From Caballeronia glebae (GTDB lineage Bacteria > Pseudomonadota > Gammaproteobacteria > Burkholderiales > Burkholderiaceae), in the NCBI RefSeq assembly GCF_001545035.1, contig NZ_FCOJ02000011.1:1-64000 (forward strand): a stretch of 64,000 bases of DNA, in the 5' to 3' direction. The notes under the pieces were generated by a model. The model was not told the DNA's origin, ran no database searches, and saw nothing but the letters and a program-made list of their open reading frames with translations. The position numbers were made by a program, and so were the translations under genes. Each line of letters starts with the position of its first letter. The first letter of the stretch is position 1. This document shows positions 1 to 7,574 of this stretch, piece by piece.

Positions 1-178
1 AAACCTTCCTCTGATACTTCGTGTGAGACTCTTGATACTTTTGCTATTGCTTCAGCCCCGAAAGACTGAAACCGCACCCGTCATCAAGCGCCCACACTTA
101 TCGGCTGTTAGTTTTTAAAGAGCACATCGCAAGAACCACATCAACTTCCGTCTTGCGTCGCTGCATCAGCAGCAGAGA
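1..178 (-). other. Leader of a 16S rRNA operon (gene lies off the left edge)
   Basis: Read on the minus strand, this stretch matches from memory the transcribed leader that precedes 16S rRNA in Burkholderia: a boxA-like TGCTCTTTAAAA, then a conserved leader ending in a GAAGGTTT-type sequence close to the mature 16S start. It follows a good promoter at 185-213. The 16S gene itself would begin just left of position 1 and is not in the window, so this is recognition of a leader, not of the rRNA. A 94-residue open frame (98-382) crosses the leader and promoter and is not credible as a gene. Confidence 0.75.
113..124 (-). promoter_or_regulatory. boxA antitermination element of the rRNA leader
   Basis: On the minus strand the sequence is TGCTCTTTAAAA, agreeing with the E. 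coli rrn boxA core TGCTCTTTAACA at 11 of 12 bases. In rRNA operons boxA recruits the NusB/NusE antitermination complex. Its position, about 65 bases after the -10 element and inside the leader, fits that role. Confidence 0.7.
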
Positions 179-184
179 AACGAG

Positions 185-213
185 ATTATGAAGAACCGAT
201 GACACGTTCGCAA
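185..213 (-). promoter_or_regulatory. rRNA operon promoter, sigma70 type
   Basis: On the minus strand a -35 TTGCGA (208-213) is separated by exactly 17 bases from a -10 CATAAT (185-190). Directly upstream, 222-236 is A/T-rich (contains AAAATAATTT), as expected of an UP element that binds the alpha C-terminal domain. Transcription would run left into the 16S leader. The promoter lies downstream of the DUF4148 gene on the same strand. Confidence 0.7.
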
Positions 214-336
214 GCCCCTTTCGCAAATTATTTTCGCGTCCGCTGGATGTATCCCGAAAGCCAAATATCGAGACGGCAAGCAGCGGACGCGAAGAGCGCG
301 AACCGATCTCCTCGCGCCTGAGAACCGTCCGGCGAC

Positions 337-711
337 TCAGCTTCCGAAAAATGGGGTGCAGAAACTCGCCGGCCCGACGCAATCCGACGTCGACATCGAA
401 CCATGCTTCATGGACATAGGCGCGCGCATCGAGCCCGAGCCCGAAGCGGCGCCGCCGGCATGCGTGCCGCCGTACGCTTCATTGGCCTCGTTCGTGTTCT
501 GTTGCGCGGCGACCCTCGCTTCCGCTGCCTGGATATCCGAGGGATAGTTGGCTTGCTCGCCCGTGGCCGGCGAATAGCCGGCCTGTTCGAGTTGAACGAG
601 TTCGGCCTTTACTTGTGCGCGCGTCAACGGGGCGTTCTGGCTCTGCGCGAAAACAAACGTGGGTGCTGCGACCACGGCGAGGGACACGACGAATTTGGCG
701 ATGGCGTTCAT
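337..711 (-). CDS. DUF4148 family small secreted protein
   Basis: Protein of 124 residues with an N-terminal signal peptide (hydrophobic core at about residues 5-20, Ala-rich cleavage site ending FAQ). The mature part begins with the pattern LTRAQVKAELVQLEQAGYSP, the hallmark of DUF4148, a family very common in Burkholderia and its relatives and of unknown function. The rest is Gly/Ser/Ala/Met-rich with two cysteines near the C-terminus (DCVGPASFC). The ATG at 711 is preferred over the in-frame GTG at 720 because GGAG lies 10 bases before the ATG but only one base before the GTG. It is probably periplasmic or secreted. The gene stands alone upstream of the rRNA promoter. Confidence 0.85.
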   Translation of the reverse strand: MNAIAKFVVSLAVVAAPTFVFAQSQNAPLTRAQVKAELVQLEQAGYSPATGEQANYPSDIQAAEARVAAQQNTNEANEAYGGTHAGGAASGSGSMRAPMSMKHGSMSTSDCVGPASFCTPFFGS

Positions 712-1071
712 GATGTTCACACTCCGACAGAAAAGGTTGACCGGATCGCACGCGATCCACGAACCTCATCGAACGCACAGGGCCCATGCGCGGCTTCGAC
801 TCACTCGACCTAGGTTTCAAGCGTAGAGGCTTCGATTGGTTAACCCGGGCACGTGGCGATCTATTCCCGCGCCGGAGAAGAACATCAAGGAGAAAGAGAA
901 AGAGAACGACGGGAAGCGCGGAGGACGAACCGGATGAGGAATCCGGCAAGGCGCCAGCCAGCACCCGTCCACCGCGATCGAATTGTGACGCAAGACGACG
1001 TGAAGATCATCGACGCTCGCGTTGAAGATGCCTTGCCGATCCCGCAACAATGACGCCGGCGCGCCCGGTGC
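712..1071. other. Intergenic region, nothing recognised
   Basis: About 360 bases between the starts and ends of two minus-strand genes. It holds a purine-rich run (GAGAAAGAGAAAG near 890-905). The open frames that cross it have unusual composition and no family resemblance, so I call no gene here. The promoter of the DUF4148 gene must lie in its left part, but I see no clear -35/-10 pair. Confidence 0.5.
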
Positions 1072-3495
1072 TCAATGCGCGTCCGGCACGAGATGCACGC
1101 GTTTCTCGGTCGCGGCTTCGACGGCCGCGCGTGAATACAGCAGCGGGAAATACTGCCCGTCGAGCCACATTCGCGCGAGATCGCGATAGTGCGGGCTATC
1201 CGGATCGCCCGATTCGCCAGGCAGATTAACCGCGCGCGAGTTGTCCCAGTTGCCGACATCGACGACCACACGGAACGACGGCCCATTCGTCTCGCGGAAG
1301 TCGCTCGCGCGATACGTCGACTGATTCGGCGTGTAAGCGCTGCCTCCTTTTCCGATTGGCCCGACATTCAGTTTCGCGCGCATGTCCGTATCGACGACAT
1401 CGGCCAACGCATGCGCGTTCAGGTTGGTTTGCAGCTTGCCCCATTGCCACTGGCCTGCATCGCCGCCTTGCAAATGCCGCATTTCCGCATAGGCATCGTG
1501 CAGGCTCGACAGGAGGACGGTATCGCGTTTAGCCGGCGCGTTATCGCCGAAGCGCGTCTCGGGATGTTCGAGTGTATCGAGCATCACCGCGGTATCGGGA
1601 GGGCCGAACGAGGCCGCCGCGTTCTTCGGCAACACCGCTTCCTTGAACGTGCGTCCGAGATGCCGCGAGAGCCACACTTCTTCGAGCGCGGCTTGCGGCG
1701 AATCCGCGCCCATGTGCGCGTCCCAGCCCTTGAGCATCGCGAGCGCCGCGCGCGTGTCGTCATCGTCGCTCGAAAGCGGAGCGAGCAATGCGACGAGCCT
1801 TCGCGCCGGAATCGAAACGATATCGTTTTGCAAACGCTCCGAGTCTTCGATCGACACTTTGGGCAGCGACTTCAACACCTCGTCGATACGCTGATGCCGC
1901 GACCCGTTGGTCCATTCGAAACCGAGCTTGCGTTCCGCATACGGATAACTCGCGGGCAGATTCATTTCATTCGACGTGGTGAAGTAACCTTGCGCCGGGT
2001 TATAAACCGAAGGCATTGCATCGCGTGGCCAGAAACCCGCCCATTCATAGCGGCCATCGCCGGGTACGGGCATGAGGCCGTCCCAGTTCGGGCGTTTCGG
2101 CGCGAGGCCGCTCGGCACCCAGCCGATGTTGCCTTCCTTATCCGCATAGACCTGATTGACGGTCGGCGCGCCCCATGTCGCGAGCGACGCCTTGAATTGC
2201 GCGTAGTTCTTTGCGCGCATATAGCGCATCGAATCGAAATAAGGCGACATGCCAGGTGAGAGCCACGCCGTGCGCACCGCGAAGGCGCGATGCTTGCCCT
2301 CTTCCGTGTAAATCACGGGACCATGCCGTGTGAAAAGCAGATCGGCGGTGACAGGAGCGCCATTACGCACGCCGATCTGCTCACGCACGACGCGCATCGG
2401 CTCCCACTTGCCCTTATAGCGATACTGGCGCGGATTCGCCGGATTCAACTCATACACATAGAGATCTTCCTGATCGATATTGAAGATCGTAAGTCCATAA
2501 GCGATCGAGCCGTTATGCCCGATCGAAATACCCGGCGCTGAAGGTTCGCCCGCACCGATGATGTCGAGCGTCGGCGTGCTGATCTGTTGAATGTAGCGAA
2601 GGCTCGGCGCGGCATAAGCGCGATGCGGATCGTTGGCCATGATCGCGCGGCCCGTCGCCGACTTCGATGGTGCGATCACCCAGTTGTTGCTGCCTTCGGT
2701 CACTTCCTCGGGATTCTCGGCTGCGGCGATCATCGTCGTCGATGCATCCGCGCTCTTCATGGACTCTTTCGTCACGCGCACGCCTTGCGTCGCGAGCGTG
2801 AAGACCCTGAGCACGTCGTCGGGAAGGCAGGGATCGAGGCCCGCGGGCATCTGCGCTTTCCACTGCGGTTGCAGGCCGAAACGCACGGTATCCGCGTCGA
2901 GTGAACTCTTGCACGCCACGCGCGCACGCGCCACTTCGCTCGTCAGATTTCGCGTGAGACCGTGACTGCGAATGCGCACGATATCGTCGGCGTTCCATCT
3001 CGCGGGCCAATAGCCGATCTTGCGAAATTCATAGGGCATGCGGTCCGGATGCGCGGCAAGCCAGTCGATATACGCGTTCACGCCGGCCGCAAAGCTCGTC
3101 GCGGCCGGCTTGGCATCGGCACCGTAGCGCTGCCATTCAGTCGCCATGTCGCCGCGATAGAGAAAGAGCCGCGTGGCCTTGTCCTGTTCCACATAGGCGG
3201 GACCAAAGACTTCCGAAAGTTCGCCCAGCCCGCGTCTGCGCCAGAGATCGATCTGAAACATACGGTCCCGCGCGGCATTGAAGCCTTGCACGAAGAACGC
3301 ATCGCTATCGTTGGCGGCGAAAATATGCGGCACGCCCCAGCGGTCGATGAGAATATCCGACGGTTGCGACAAGCCCGCCACGGCGATCGTTTCGTCGCCA
3401 GGTGTGTCGGCGAAGGCCATTGGCGCGCAAAGCGGTGTGATCAGCGATGCGCCGATCGTCAGTGCAAGCAGGCGTTGTCTTTTCGTTCGATTCAT
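1072..3495 (-). CDS. Penicillin acylase / acyl-homoserine-lactone acylase family Ntn hydrolase
   Basis: Protein of 807 residues, the usual size for this family. It begins with a signal peptide (cleavage after AFA, about residue 29), so it acts in the periplasm. The precursor is expected to cut itself into alpha and beta chains at EGSNNW. Ser269 there would become the N-terminal nucleophile of the beta chain, and the following NNWV pattern is characteristic. Known members hydrolyse the amide of beta-lactams or of N-acyl-homoserine lactones; substrate cannot be read from sequence. The ATG at 3495 is chosen because GGAG lies 8 bases upstream and the signal peptide starts there; the open frame extends about 120 codons further upstream without family similarity. 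It is monocistronic. Confidence 0.88.
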   Translation of the reverse strand: MNRTKRQRLLALTIGASLITPLCAPMAFADTPGDETIAVAGLSQPSDILIDRWGVPHIFAANDSDAFFVQGFNAARDRMFQIDLWRRRGLGELSEVFGPAYVEQDKATRLFLYRGDMATEWQRYGADAKPAATSFAAGVNAYIDWLAAHPDRMPYEFRKIGYWPARWNADDIVRIRSHGLTRNLTSEVARARVACKSSLDADTVRFGLQPQWKAQMPAGLDPCLPDDVLRVFTLATQGVRVTKESMKSADASTTMIAAAENPEEVTEGSNNWVIAPSKSATGRAIMANDPHRAYAAPSLRYIQQISTPTLDIIGAGEPSAPGISIGHNGSIAYGLTIFNIDQEDLYVYELNPANPRQYRYKGKWEPMRVVREQIGVRNGAPVTADLLFTRHGPVIYTEEGKHRAFAVRTAWLSPGMSPYFDSMRYMRAKNYAQFKASLATWGAPTVNQVYADKEGNIGWVPSGLAPKRPNWDGLMPVPGDGRYEWAGFWPRDAMPSVYNPAQGYFTTSNEMNLPASYPYAERKLGFEWTNGSRHQRIDEVLKSLPKVSIEDSERLQNDIVSIPARRLVALLAPLSSDDDDTRAALAMLKGWDAHMGADSPQAALEEVWLSRHLGRTFKEAVLPKNAAASFGPPDTAVMLDTLEHPETRFGDNAPAKRDTVLLSSLHDAYAEMRHLQGGDAGQWQWGKLQTNLNAHALADVVDTDMRAKLNVGPIGKGGSAYTPNQSTYRASDFRETNGPSFRVVVDVGNWDNSRAVNLPGESGDPDSPHYRDLARMWLDGQYFPLLYSRAAVEAATEKRVHLVPDAH

Positions 3496-3722
3496 CTTGG
3501 CGTCTCCGTTATTATCGGTTTCGATTCGAGTCACGCGGATATCGCACTGTAATCGAATGCGGAGCGCGCGCAAAGGCTGGCCGATGATTAGTGATGAATC
3601 TCGGTATGAGAATATTTTGTTCGCATTACGAATCATTAGGCAGCGCGTTCGCGGATAACATCCACTAAGATGGCTTTGTTCCCACCGATCACGACGCGCC
3701 GCTCCGACCGACGAAGGCCCAA

Positions 3723-3893
3723 TCACTCGTCCTGTCGCGGCTGCTCCTGCAAAGCCGTGTCGCGTATCACTTCCGCAAACTTCTCCAACGCCTGCAGCGG
3801 GCCACTCACGCTGTTGTATTCCTGATTGCCGATCCGGCCTTCCAGCACTACCGAAAAGCCGCAATCCTGCGCGATCTTCAAAAGCTTATCCAT
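3723..3893 (-). CDS. Conserved-looking 56-residue microprotein
   Basis: Short frame of 56 codons starting MDKLLKIAQDCGF and ending QEQPRQDE, with ATG at 3893 and GAGG 10 bases upstream. Composition is that of a folded soluble protein: mixed charged and hydrophobic residues, with possible helices at residues 1-10 and 34-49 separated by a strand-like VVLEG segment, rather than the Arg/Ala/Pro-rich look of out-of-frame reads in this genome. No signal peptide or membrane segment. I do not recognise a family. It lies alone between the acylase gene and the PAP2-like remnant. Confidence 0.55.
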   Translation of the reverse strand: MDKLLKIAQDCGFSVVLEGRIGNQEYNSVSGPLQALEKFAEVIRDTALQEQPRQDE

Positions 3894-4017
3894 GTCGTCT
3901 TCGCCTCGTGTCGCTATCGGCGCAGCACACGTAATGCCTGCCCGGCTTTCGTCGCGCTTTCATCTCGCACTGAATTGAATCTGCGAGGCTGCGAACGAAT
4001 AATGCGCGCCTGCGCTC

Positions 4018-4392
4018 GTGCGCTTTTCATCGAATGTTCATAAATGGATGGAGAAGCGTCGCGTGATTGCCGTGGACGCCTCGATCCAGACTTGGCCGGT
4101 GCATATCGCCGCCACGTCCGTCATTTTTACTCATGCGCTCCCTTCAACTGCCGGCTTTTACCTGACGAAAGGGTCGGATGAGACCGGCAGGTTTCTGCGC
4201 ATGTGGAGCGCCCATGCCGCTCTATATAGATGGCGATCGCCTTTGGCAGCCTATCGGAACAATGTGATCGCCGGCTCGGCCATCGGCGCGCTCTCGGCAT
4301 GGTTCCTCACGCGCGCCGCTACACTCCCGCCTGAGCGCCGCCTCCTTTTCACAGGCCCACGCCTCAACGGCATCGTCCTCTCCTATTCTTGA
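4018..4392 (+). pseudogene. Degenerate PAP2-type phosphatase remnant (tentative)
   Basis: A 124-codon frame starting with GTG. Only its C-terminal part looks like a known family: VIAGSAIGALSAWFLTR resembles the last catalytic segment of type-2 phosphatidic-acid phosphatases, where His/Asp-x-x-x-GxxxG patterns are seen. The upstream catalytic motifs (KxxxxxxRP and PSGH) are absent and the middle of the protein looks scrambled. I read it as a remnant shortened by internal deletions. It could instead be a random frame; the similarity rests on one short segment. Confidence 0.4.
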
Positions 4393-4430
4393 CTTGATGC
4401 CCAAGCGCGTGCGACTCACGCACGCTCCGC

Positions 4431-4460
4431 TTGACAGCGCGGATTTATTTCACGTATTGT
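4431..4460 (+). promoter_or_regulatory. Promoter of the efflux operon
   Basis: A perfect -35 TTGACA (4431-4436) is followed after 18 bases by TATTGT (4455-4460), matching the -10 consensus at four of six positions. The start codon of the adaptor gene is 50 bases downstream, leaving a short leader that carries a palindromic operator. Confidence 0.6.
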
Positions 4461-4472
4461 TTGGTACACCAA
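4461..4472. promoter_or_regulatory. Palindromic operator candidate TTGGTACACCAA
   Basis: The arms TTGGT and ACCAA flank a 2-base centre immediately after the -10 element, covering the likely transcription start. This is where a repressor would block initiation. Efflux operons of this adaptor/ATPase/permease type are often controlled by TetR-family repressors (CecR/YbiH in E. coli), but no TetR gene lies in this window, so the regulator is unknown. Confidence 0.45.
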
Positions 4473-4509
4473 CCAAGACACGGAAAAGCCCCTTTTCACG
4501 GAGCGCGCC

Positions 4510-5466
4510 ATGAGCCGCATCATCGCCATCCCGATCTGCTTGTTTTTCGCCACGGCACTCGCGGCATGCTCCCACCACGATCGCGACAGCTATCAGGGTT
4601 ATGTCGAGGGAGAATTCGTGTATCTCGGCTCGTCGCAATCCGGCAAGCTCACGGCGTTGTCCGTCGGGCGCGGGCAAACGGTGAAAGCGGGCACGAGCAC
4701 CTTCGCGCTCGAATCCGTCGATGAAACAGCCGCGCTCGATCAAGCCCAGCGTCAACTCACGGCCGCACAGTCGCAACTCGAAGACATCCTCACGGGCAAA
4801 CGCGCGCCGGAAGTCGCATCGGTGCGCGCGCAGCTTGCGCAGGCGCGAGCGAACGCCCGCAAGGCGGCGTTGCAATTGAGTCGAGATGAGGCGCAGTTCA
4901 GCGTCGGCGGCATTGCCAAAGCGCAGCTCGACGACTCACGCGCGAATGCCGACGCCACCGCCGCACAAGTGCGCGACCTCGCCGAACAGGTCGACATCGC
5001 GCGCTTGCCGGGCCGTCCTCAACAGATCGCGGCCCAACGCGCGCAAGTGGCCGCCGCGCAGGCCTTCGTCGCTCAGGCGCAATGGAAGGTCGACCAGAAG
5101 CGCGTTGCGGCGCCGGCGGACGGGCTCGTGTACGACACGCTCTATCGCGTTGGGGAATGGGTGCAGGCGGGCAGTCCGGTCGTGCAGATGTTGCCGCCGC
5201 AGAACGTGAAGGTGCGCTTCTTCGTGACGGAGAGCGTGCTGGGAAGCATCGCGACGGGGCGCGCGGTATCGATTCGTTGCGACGGCTGCGCGGAAGACGT
5301 GCCCGCGAAAATCACTTACGTGTCCAATCAGGCCGAGTACACGCCGCCGGTCATCTATAGCAACGAAAGCCGCTCGAAGCTCGTGTTCATGGTCGAGGCG
5401 CATCCTCAACCGGCCGATGCGTCGAAGCTTCATCCCGGCCAACCCGTCGCCGTGAGGTTGCAATGA
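4510..5466 (+). CDS. HlyD-family efflux adaptor lipoprotein (YbhG-like)
   Basis: Membrane-fusion protein of 318 residues. It has a lipoprotein signal peptide with lipobox LAAC (Cys20), a split biotinyl-lipoyl-like domain (residues about 30-70 and 205-230), a long helical hairpin rich in Ala, Gln and Arg (about 75-195) that would contact an outer-membrane factor, and a C-terminal beta-barrel. Together with the next three genes it forms a complete tripartite ABC efflux pump. GGAG lies 6 bases before the ATG. The gene overlaps the ATPase gene by 4 bases. Nearest characterised relatives by architecture are E. coli YbhG and YhiI; substrate is unknown. Confidence 0.88.
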   Translation: MSRIIAIPICLFFATALAACSHHDRDSYQGYVEGEFVYLGSSQSGKLTALSVGRGQTVKAGTSTFALESVDETAALDQAQRQLTAAQSQLEDILTGKRAPEVASVRAQLAQARANARKAALQLSRDEAQFSVGGIAKAQLDDSRANADATAAQVRDLAEQVDIARLPGRPQQIAAQRAQVAAAQAFVAQAQWKVDQKRVAAPADGLVYDTLYRVGEWVQAGSPVVQMLPPQNVKVRFFVTESVLGSIATGRAVSIRCDGCAEDVPAKITYVSNQAEYTPPVIYSNESRSKLVFMVEAHPQPADASKLHPGQPVAVRLQ

Positions 5467-6407
5467 GCGCGCAGGACACGCCTTACGTCATCGACGTACA
5501 CAATCTCAACAAGCATTTCGGCGACAAGCATGTCGTCAACGATGTGTCGCTGCAAGTCGCGCGCGGCGAGATCTTCGGTTTTCTCGGTCCGAACGGCAGC
5601 GGCAAGACGACGTCCATCCGCCTGATGTGCGGCCTGCTCACGCCCGATTCCGGCAGCGGCACGTGTCTCGGCTACGACATCGTGCGCGAAAGCGAAGAGA
5701 TCAAGCGCAATGTCGGCTATATGACGCAGCGTTTCTCGTACTGGGAAGACCTGACGATTCGCGAGAATCTCGACTTCGTCGCGCGCATCTATCAAATGGC
5801 GCGTCGCCGTGAAACAGTGGATCGCGCGCTTGAAGCACTCGGCTTGCAGAGCCGCGCGAATCAGCTGACGGGTTCGCTCTCGGGCGGGTGGAAGCAACGC
5901 CTCGCGCTCGCCGCATGCATGCTGCACGAACCGAAGCTGCTCTTGCTCGACGAACCGACTGCGGGCGTCGATCCCACCGCGCGCCGCGACTTCTGGGAAG
6001 AGCTGCATCGGCTTGCTGCGAAAGGCATCTCGGTGCTCGTGAGCACGCACTACATGGACGAAGCCGAGCGTTGCCACAAGCTCGCCTATATCGCGTACGG
6101 CAAGCTGCTGGCGCAGGGCACCGCGAGAGAAGTCATCGCATCGCAAAACCTCGCTACGTGGAGCATTCATGGCGAGCATCTGAGCGCGCTGTCGGAACGC
6201 TTGCGCAAGACGCCCGGCATCGATCAGACGGTCGTGTTCGGCTCTGCGTTACATGTGAGCGGAAGCGATCACGCCGCGCTCGAACAGGCCGTGCGCGATG
6301 CGACGAAAGACGGCGCAACGCGCGCGGAGCCCATCGAAACGAGCCTCGAAGACGTCTTCATCTATCTGATGAGCCGATCCACCGATAACTTCAAGGTGAC
6401 GTCATGA
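5463..6407 (+). CDS. ABC transporter ATP-binding protein (YbhF-like)
   Basis: Protein of 314 residues with one nucleotide-binding domain: Walker A GPNGSGKTT at residues 42-50, signature LSGGWKQR at about 139-146, Walker B LLLLDEP at 159-165, and the H-loop STHYMDEAERC after it. The GGW in the signature and the DrrA-like C-terminal extension (about 230-314) are usual for ABC-2 drug exporters. E. coli YbhF has two such domains in one chain, whereas this protein has one, so it should work as a homodimer. Coupled to its neighbours by ATGA overlaps at both ends. Confidence 0.92.
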   Translation: MSAQDTPYVIDVHNLNKHFGDKHVVNDVSLQVARGEIFGFLGPNGSGKTTSIRLMCGLLTPDSGSGTCLGYDIVRESEEIKRNVGYMTQRFSYWEDLTIRENLDFVARIYQMARRRETVDRALEALGLQSRANQLTGSLSGGWKQRLALAACMLHEPKLLLLDEPTAGVDPTARRDFWEELHRLAAKGISVLVSTHYMDEAERCHKLAYIAYGKLLAQGTAREVIASQNLATWSIHGEHLSALSERLRKTPGIDQTVVFGSALHVSGSDHAALEQAVRDATKDGATRAEPIETSLEDVFIYLMSRSTDNFKVTS

Positions 6408-7564
6408 AGGCACGCGGCCCGTTCGCGATGTTCGCGCGCTTCTCCGTGACGCGCTGGTGGAGCATCGTCATCAAGGAGTTCCTGCAACTGCGGCGCGACC
6501 GCATCACGTTCGGCATGATCGTCGGCTTGCCGATCGTGCAACTGGCGCTCTTCGGCTATGCGATCAACACCGACCCGAAGCATCTGCCGACGGCCGTGAT
6601 CGTCGGCGATCAAAGCCCGTTTTCGCGCAGTTTCATCGCGGCGATGGAGCACTCCGATTATTTCGATATCGTCGGCACACTGCCCGACGACCAAGCCGGC
6701 CGCCGCGCCCTCGCGCAAGGCCGCGTGCTTTTCGTGCTCGACATTCCCGTCGATTTCTCACGCAAGCTGTTGCGCGGCGAGCGGCCCGCGCTGCTAGTCG
6801 AGGCGGATGCCACCGATCCGAATGCGGTGAGCAAGGCGAGCAATTCGCTCGCCGCGCTCGTGCAGTCCGTGGCTGACAAGGACTTGACCGGCCCGCTCGC
6901 ACGTTTGAACGCGACGCCCGCCGCATTCGACGTGCAAGTCCACAACCTCTATAACGCCGAAGGCATCACGCAATACAACGTCGTACCTGGTCTGATGGGC
7001 GTGATCCTCACGATGACGCTCGTCATGATGACCGGCCTCGCGATGACGCGCGAACGCGAGCGCGGCACGATGGAGAATCTGCTCGCAACGCCCGTGCGCC
7101 CCGTCGAAGTGATGACAGGCAAGATCGTGCCATACGTGTTCATCGGTCTCATTCAGGCGTCGATCATTCTCGCGGCCACGCGCTTCGTGTTTCACGTGCC
7201 GTTCGTCGGCAATCCGCTCGCGATCTATCTGGCCGCGCTGCTTTTCATCGCCGCGAATCTGACGGTGGGCATCACGCTGTCGTCGCTCGCGCAGAATCAG
7301 CTTCAGGCGATGCAACTGACCATGTTCTACTTCCTGCCGAACATTCTTCTGTCCGGCTTCATGTTCCCGTTCGCGGGCATGCCGGCATGGGCGCAATTCA
7401 TCGGCAATTTGCTGCCGCTCACGTACTTCAATCGCCTGATACGCGGCATTCTTCTCAAGGGTAACGGCTGGGCGGACCTGTGGCCTTCGGTCTGGCCGAT
7501 GGCGCTCTTCACCGTCATCGTGATGGGTATTGCGTTGCGCTTTTATCGGCGCACGCTCGATTAG
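6404..7564 (+). CDS. ABC-2 type permease of the efflux pump (YbhS/YbhR-like)
   Basis: Protein of 386 residues with ABC-2 architecture: one N-terminal membrane segment (about residues 35-55, reached after a short basic cytoplasmic stretch), a long periplasmic domain (about 60-185), then five hydrophobic segments to the C-terminus. The cytoplasmic motif TRERERGTMENLLATPVRP is the conserved loop of this family that contacts the ATPase. Only one permease gene is present, where E. coli has two (ybhS and ybhR), so a homodimer is expected. The start overlaps the ATPase stop as ATGA. Confidence 0.9.
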   Translation: MKARGPFAMFARFSVTRWWSIVIKEFLQLRRDRITFGMIVGLPIVQLALFGYAINTDPKHLPTAVIVGDQSPFSRSFIAAMEHSDYFDIVGTLPDDQAGRRALAQGRVLFVLDIPVDFSRKLLRGERPALLVEADATDPNAVSKASNSLAALVQSVADKDLTGPLARLNATPAAFDVQVHNLYNAEGITQYNVVPGLMGVILTMTLVMMTGLAMTRERERGTMENLLATPVRPVEVMTGKIVPYVFIGLIQASIILAATRFVFHVPFVGNPLAIYLAALLFIAANLTVGITLSSLAQNQLQAMQLTMFYFLPNILLSGFMFPFAGMPAWAQFIGNLLPLTYFNRLIRGILLKGNGWADLWPSVWPMALFTVIVMGIALRFYRRTLD

Positions 7565-7574
7565 GGAAACGTCG

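Noticed and set aside
98-382. 94-residue open frame on the minus strand
   Set aside because: It crosses the rRNA promoter and leader and has an Arg/Ser-rich composition without similarity to a known family.
403-964. Overlapping frames on both strands around the DUF4148 gene
   Set aside because: They are out-of-frame reads of a GC-rich gene; only the DUF4148 frame has a signal peptide and family motif.
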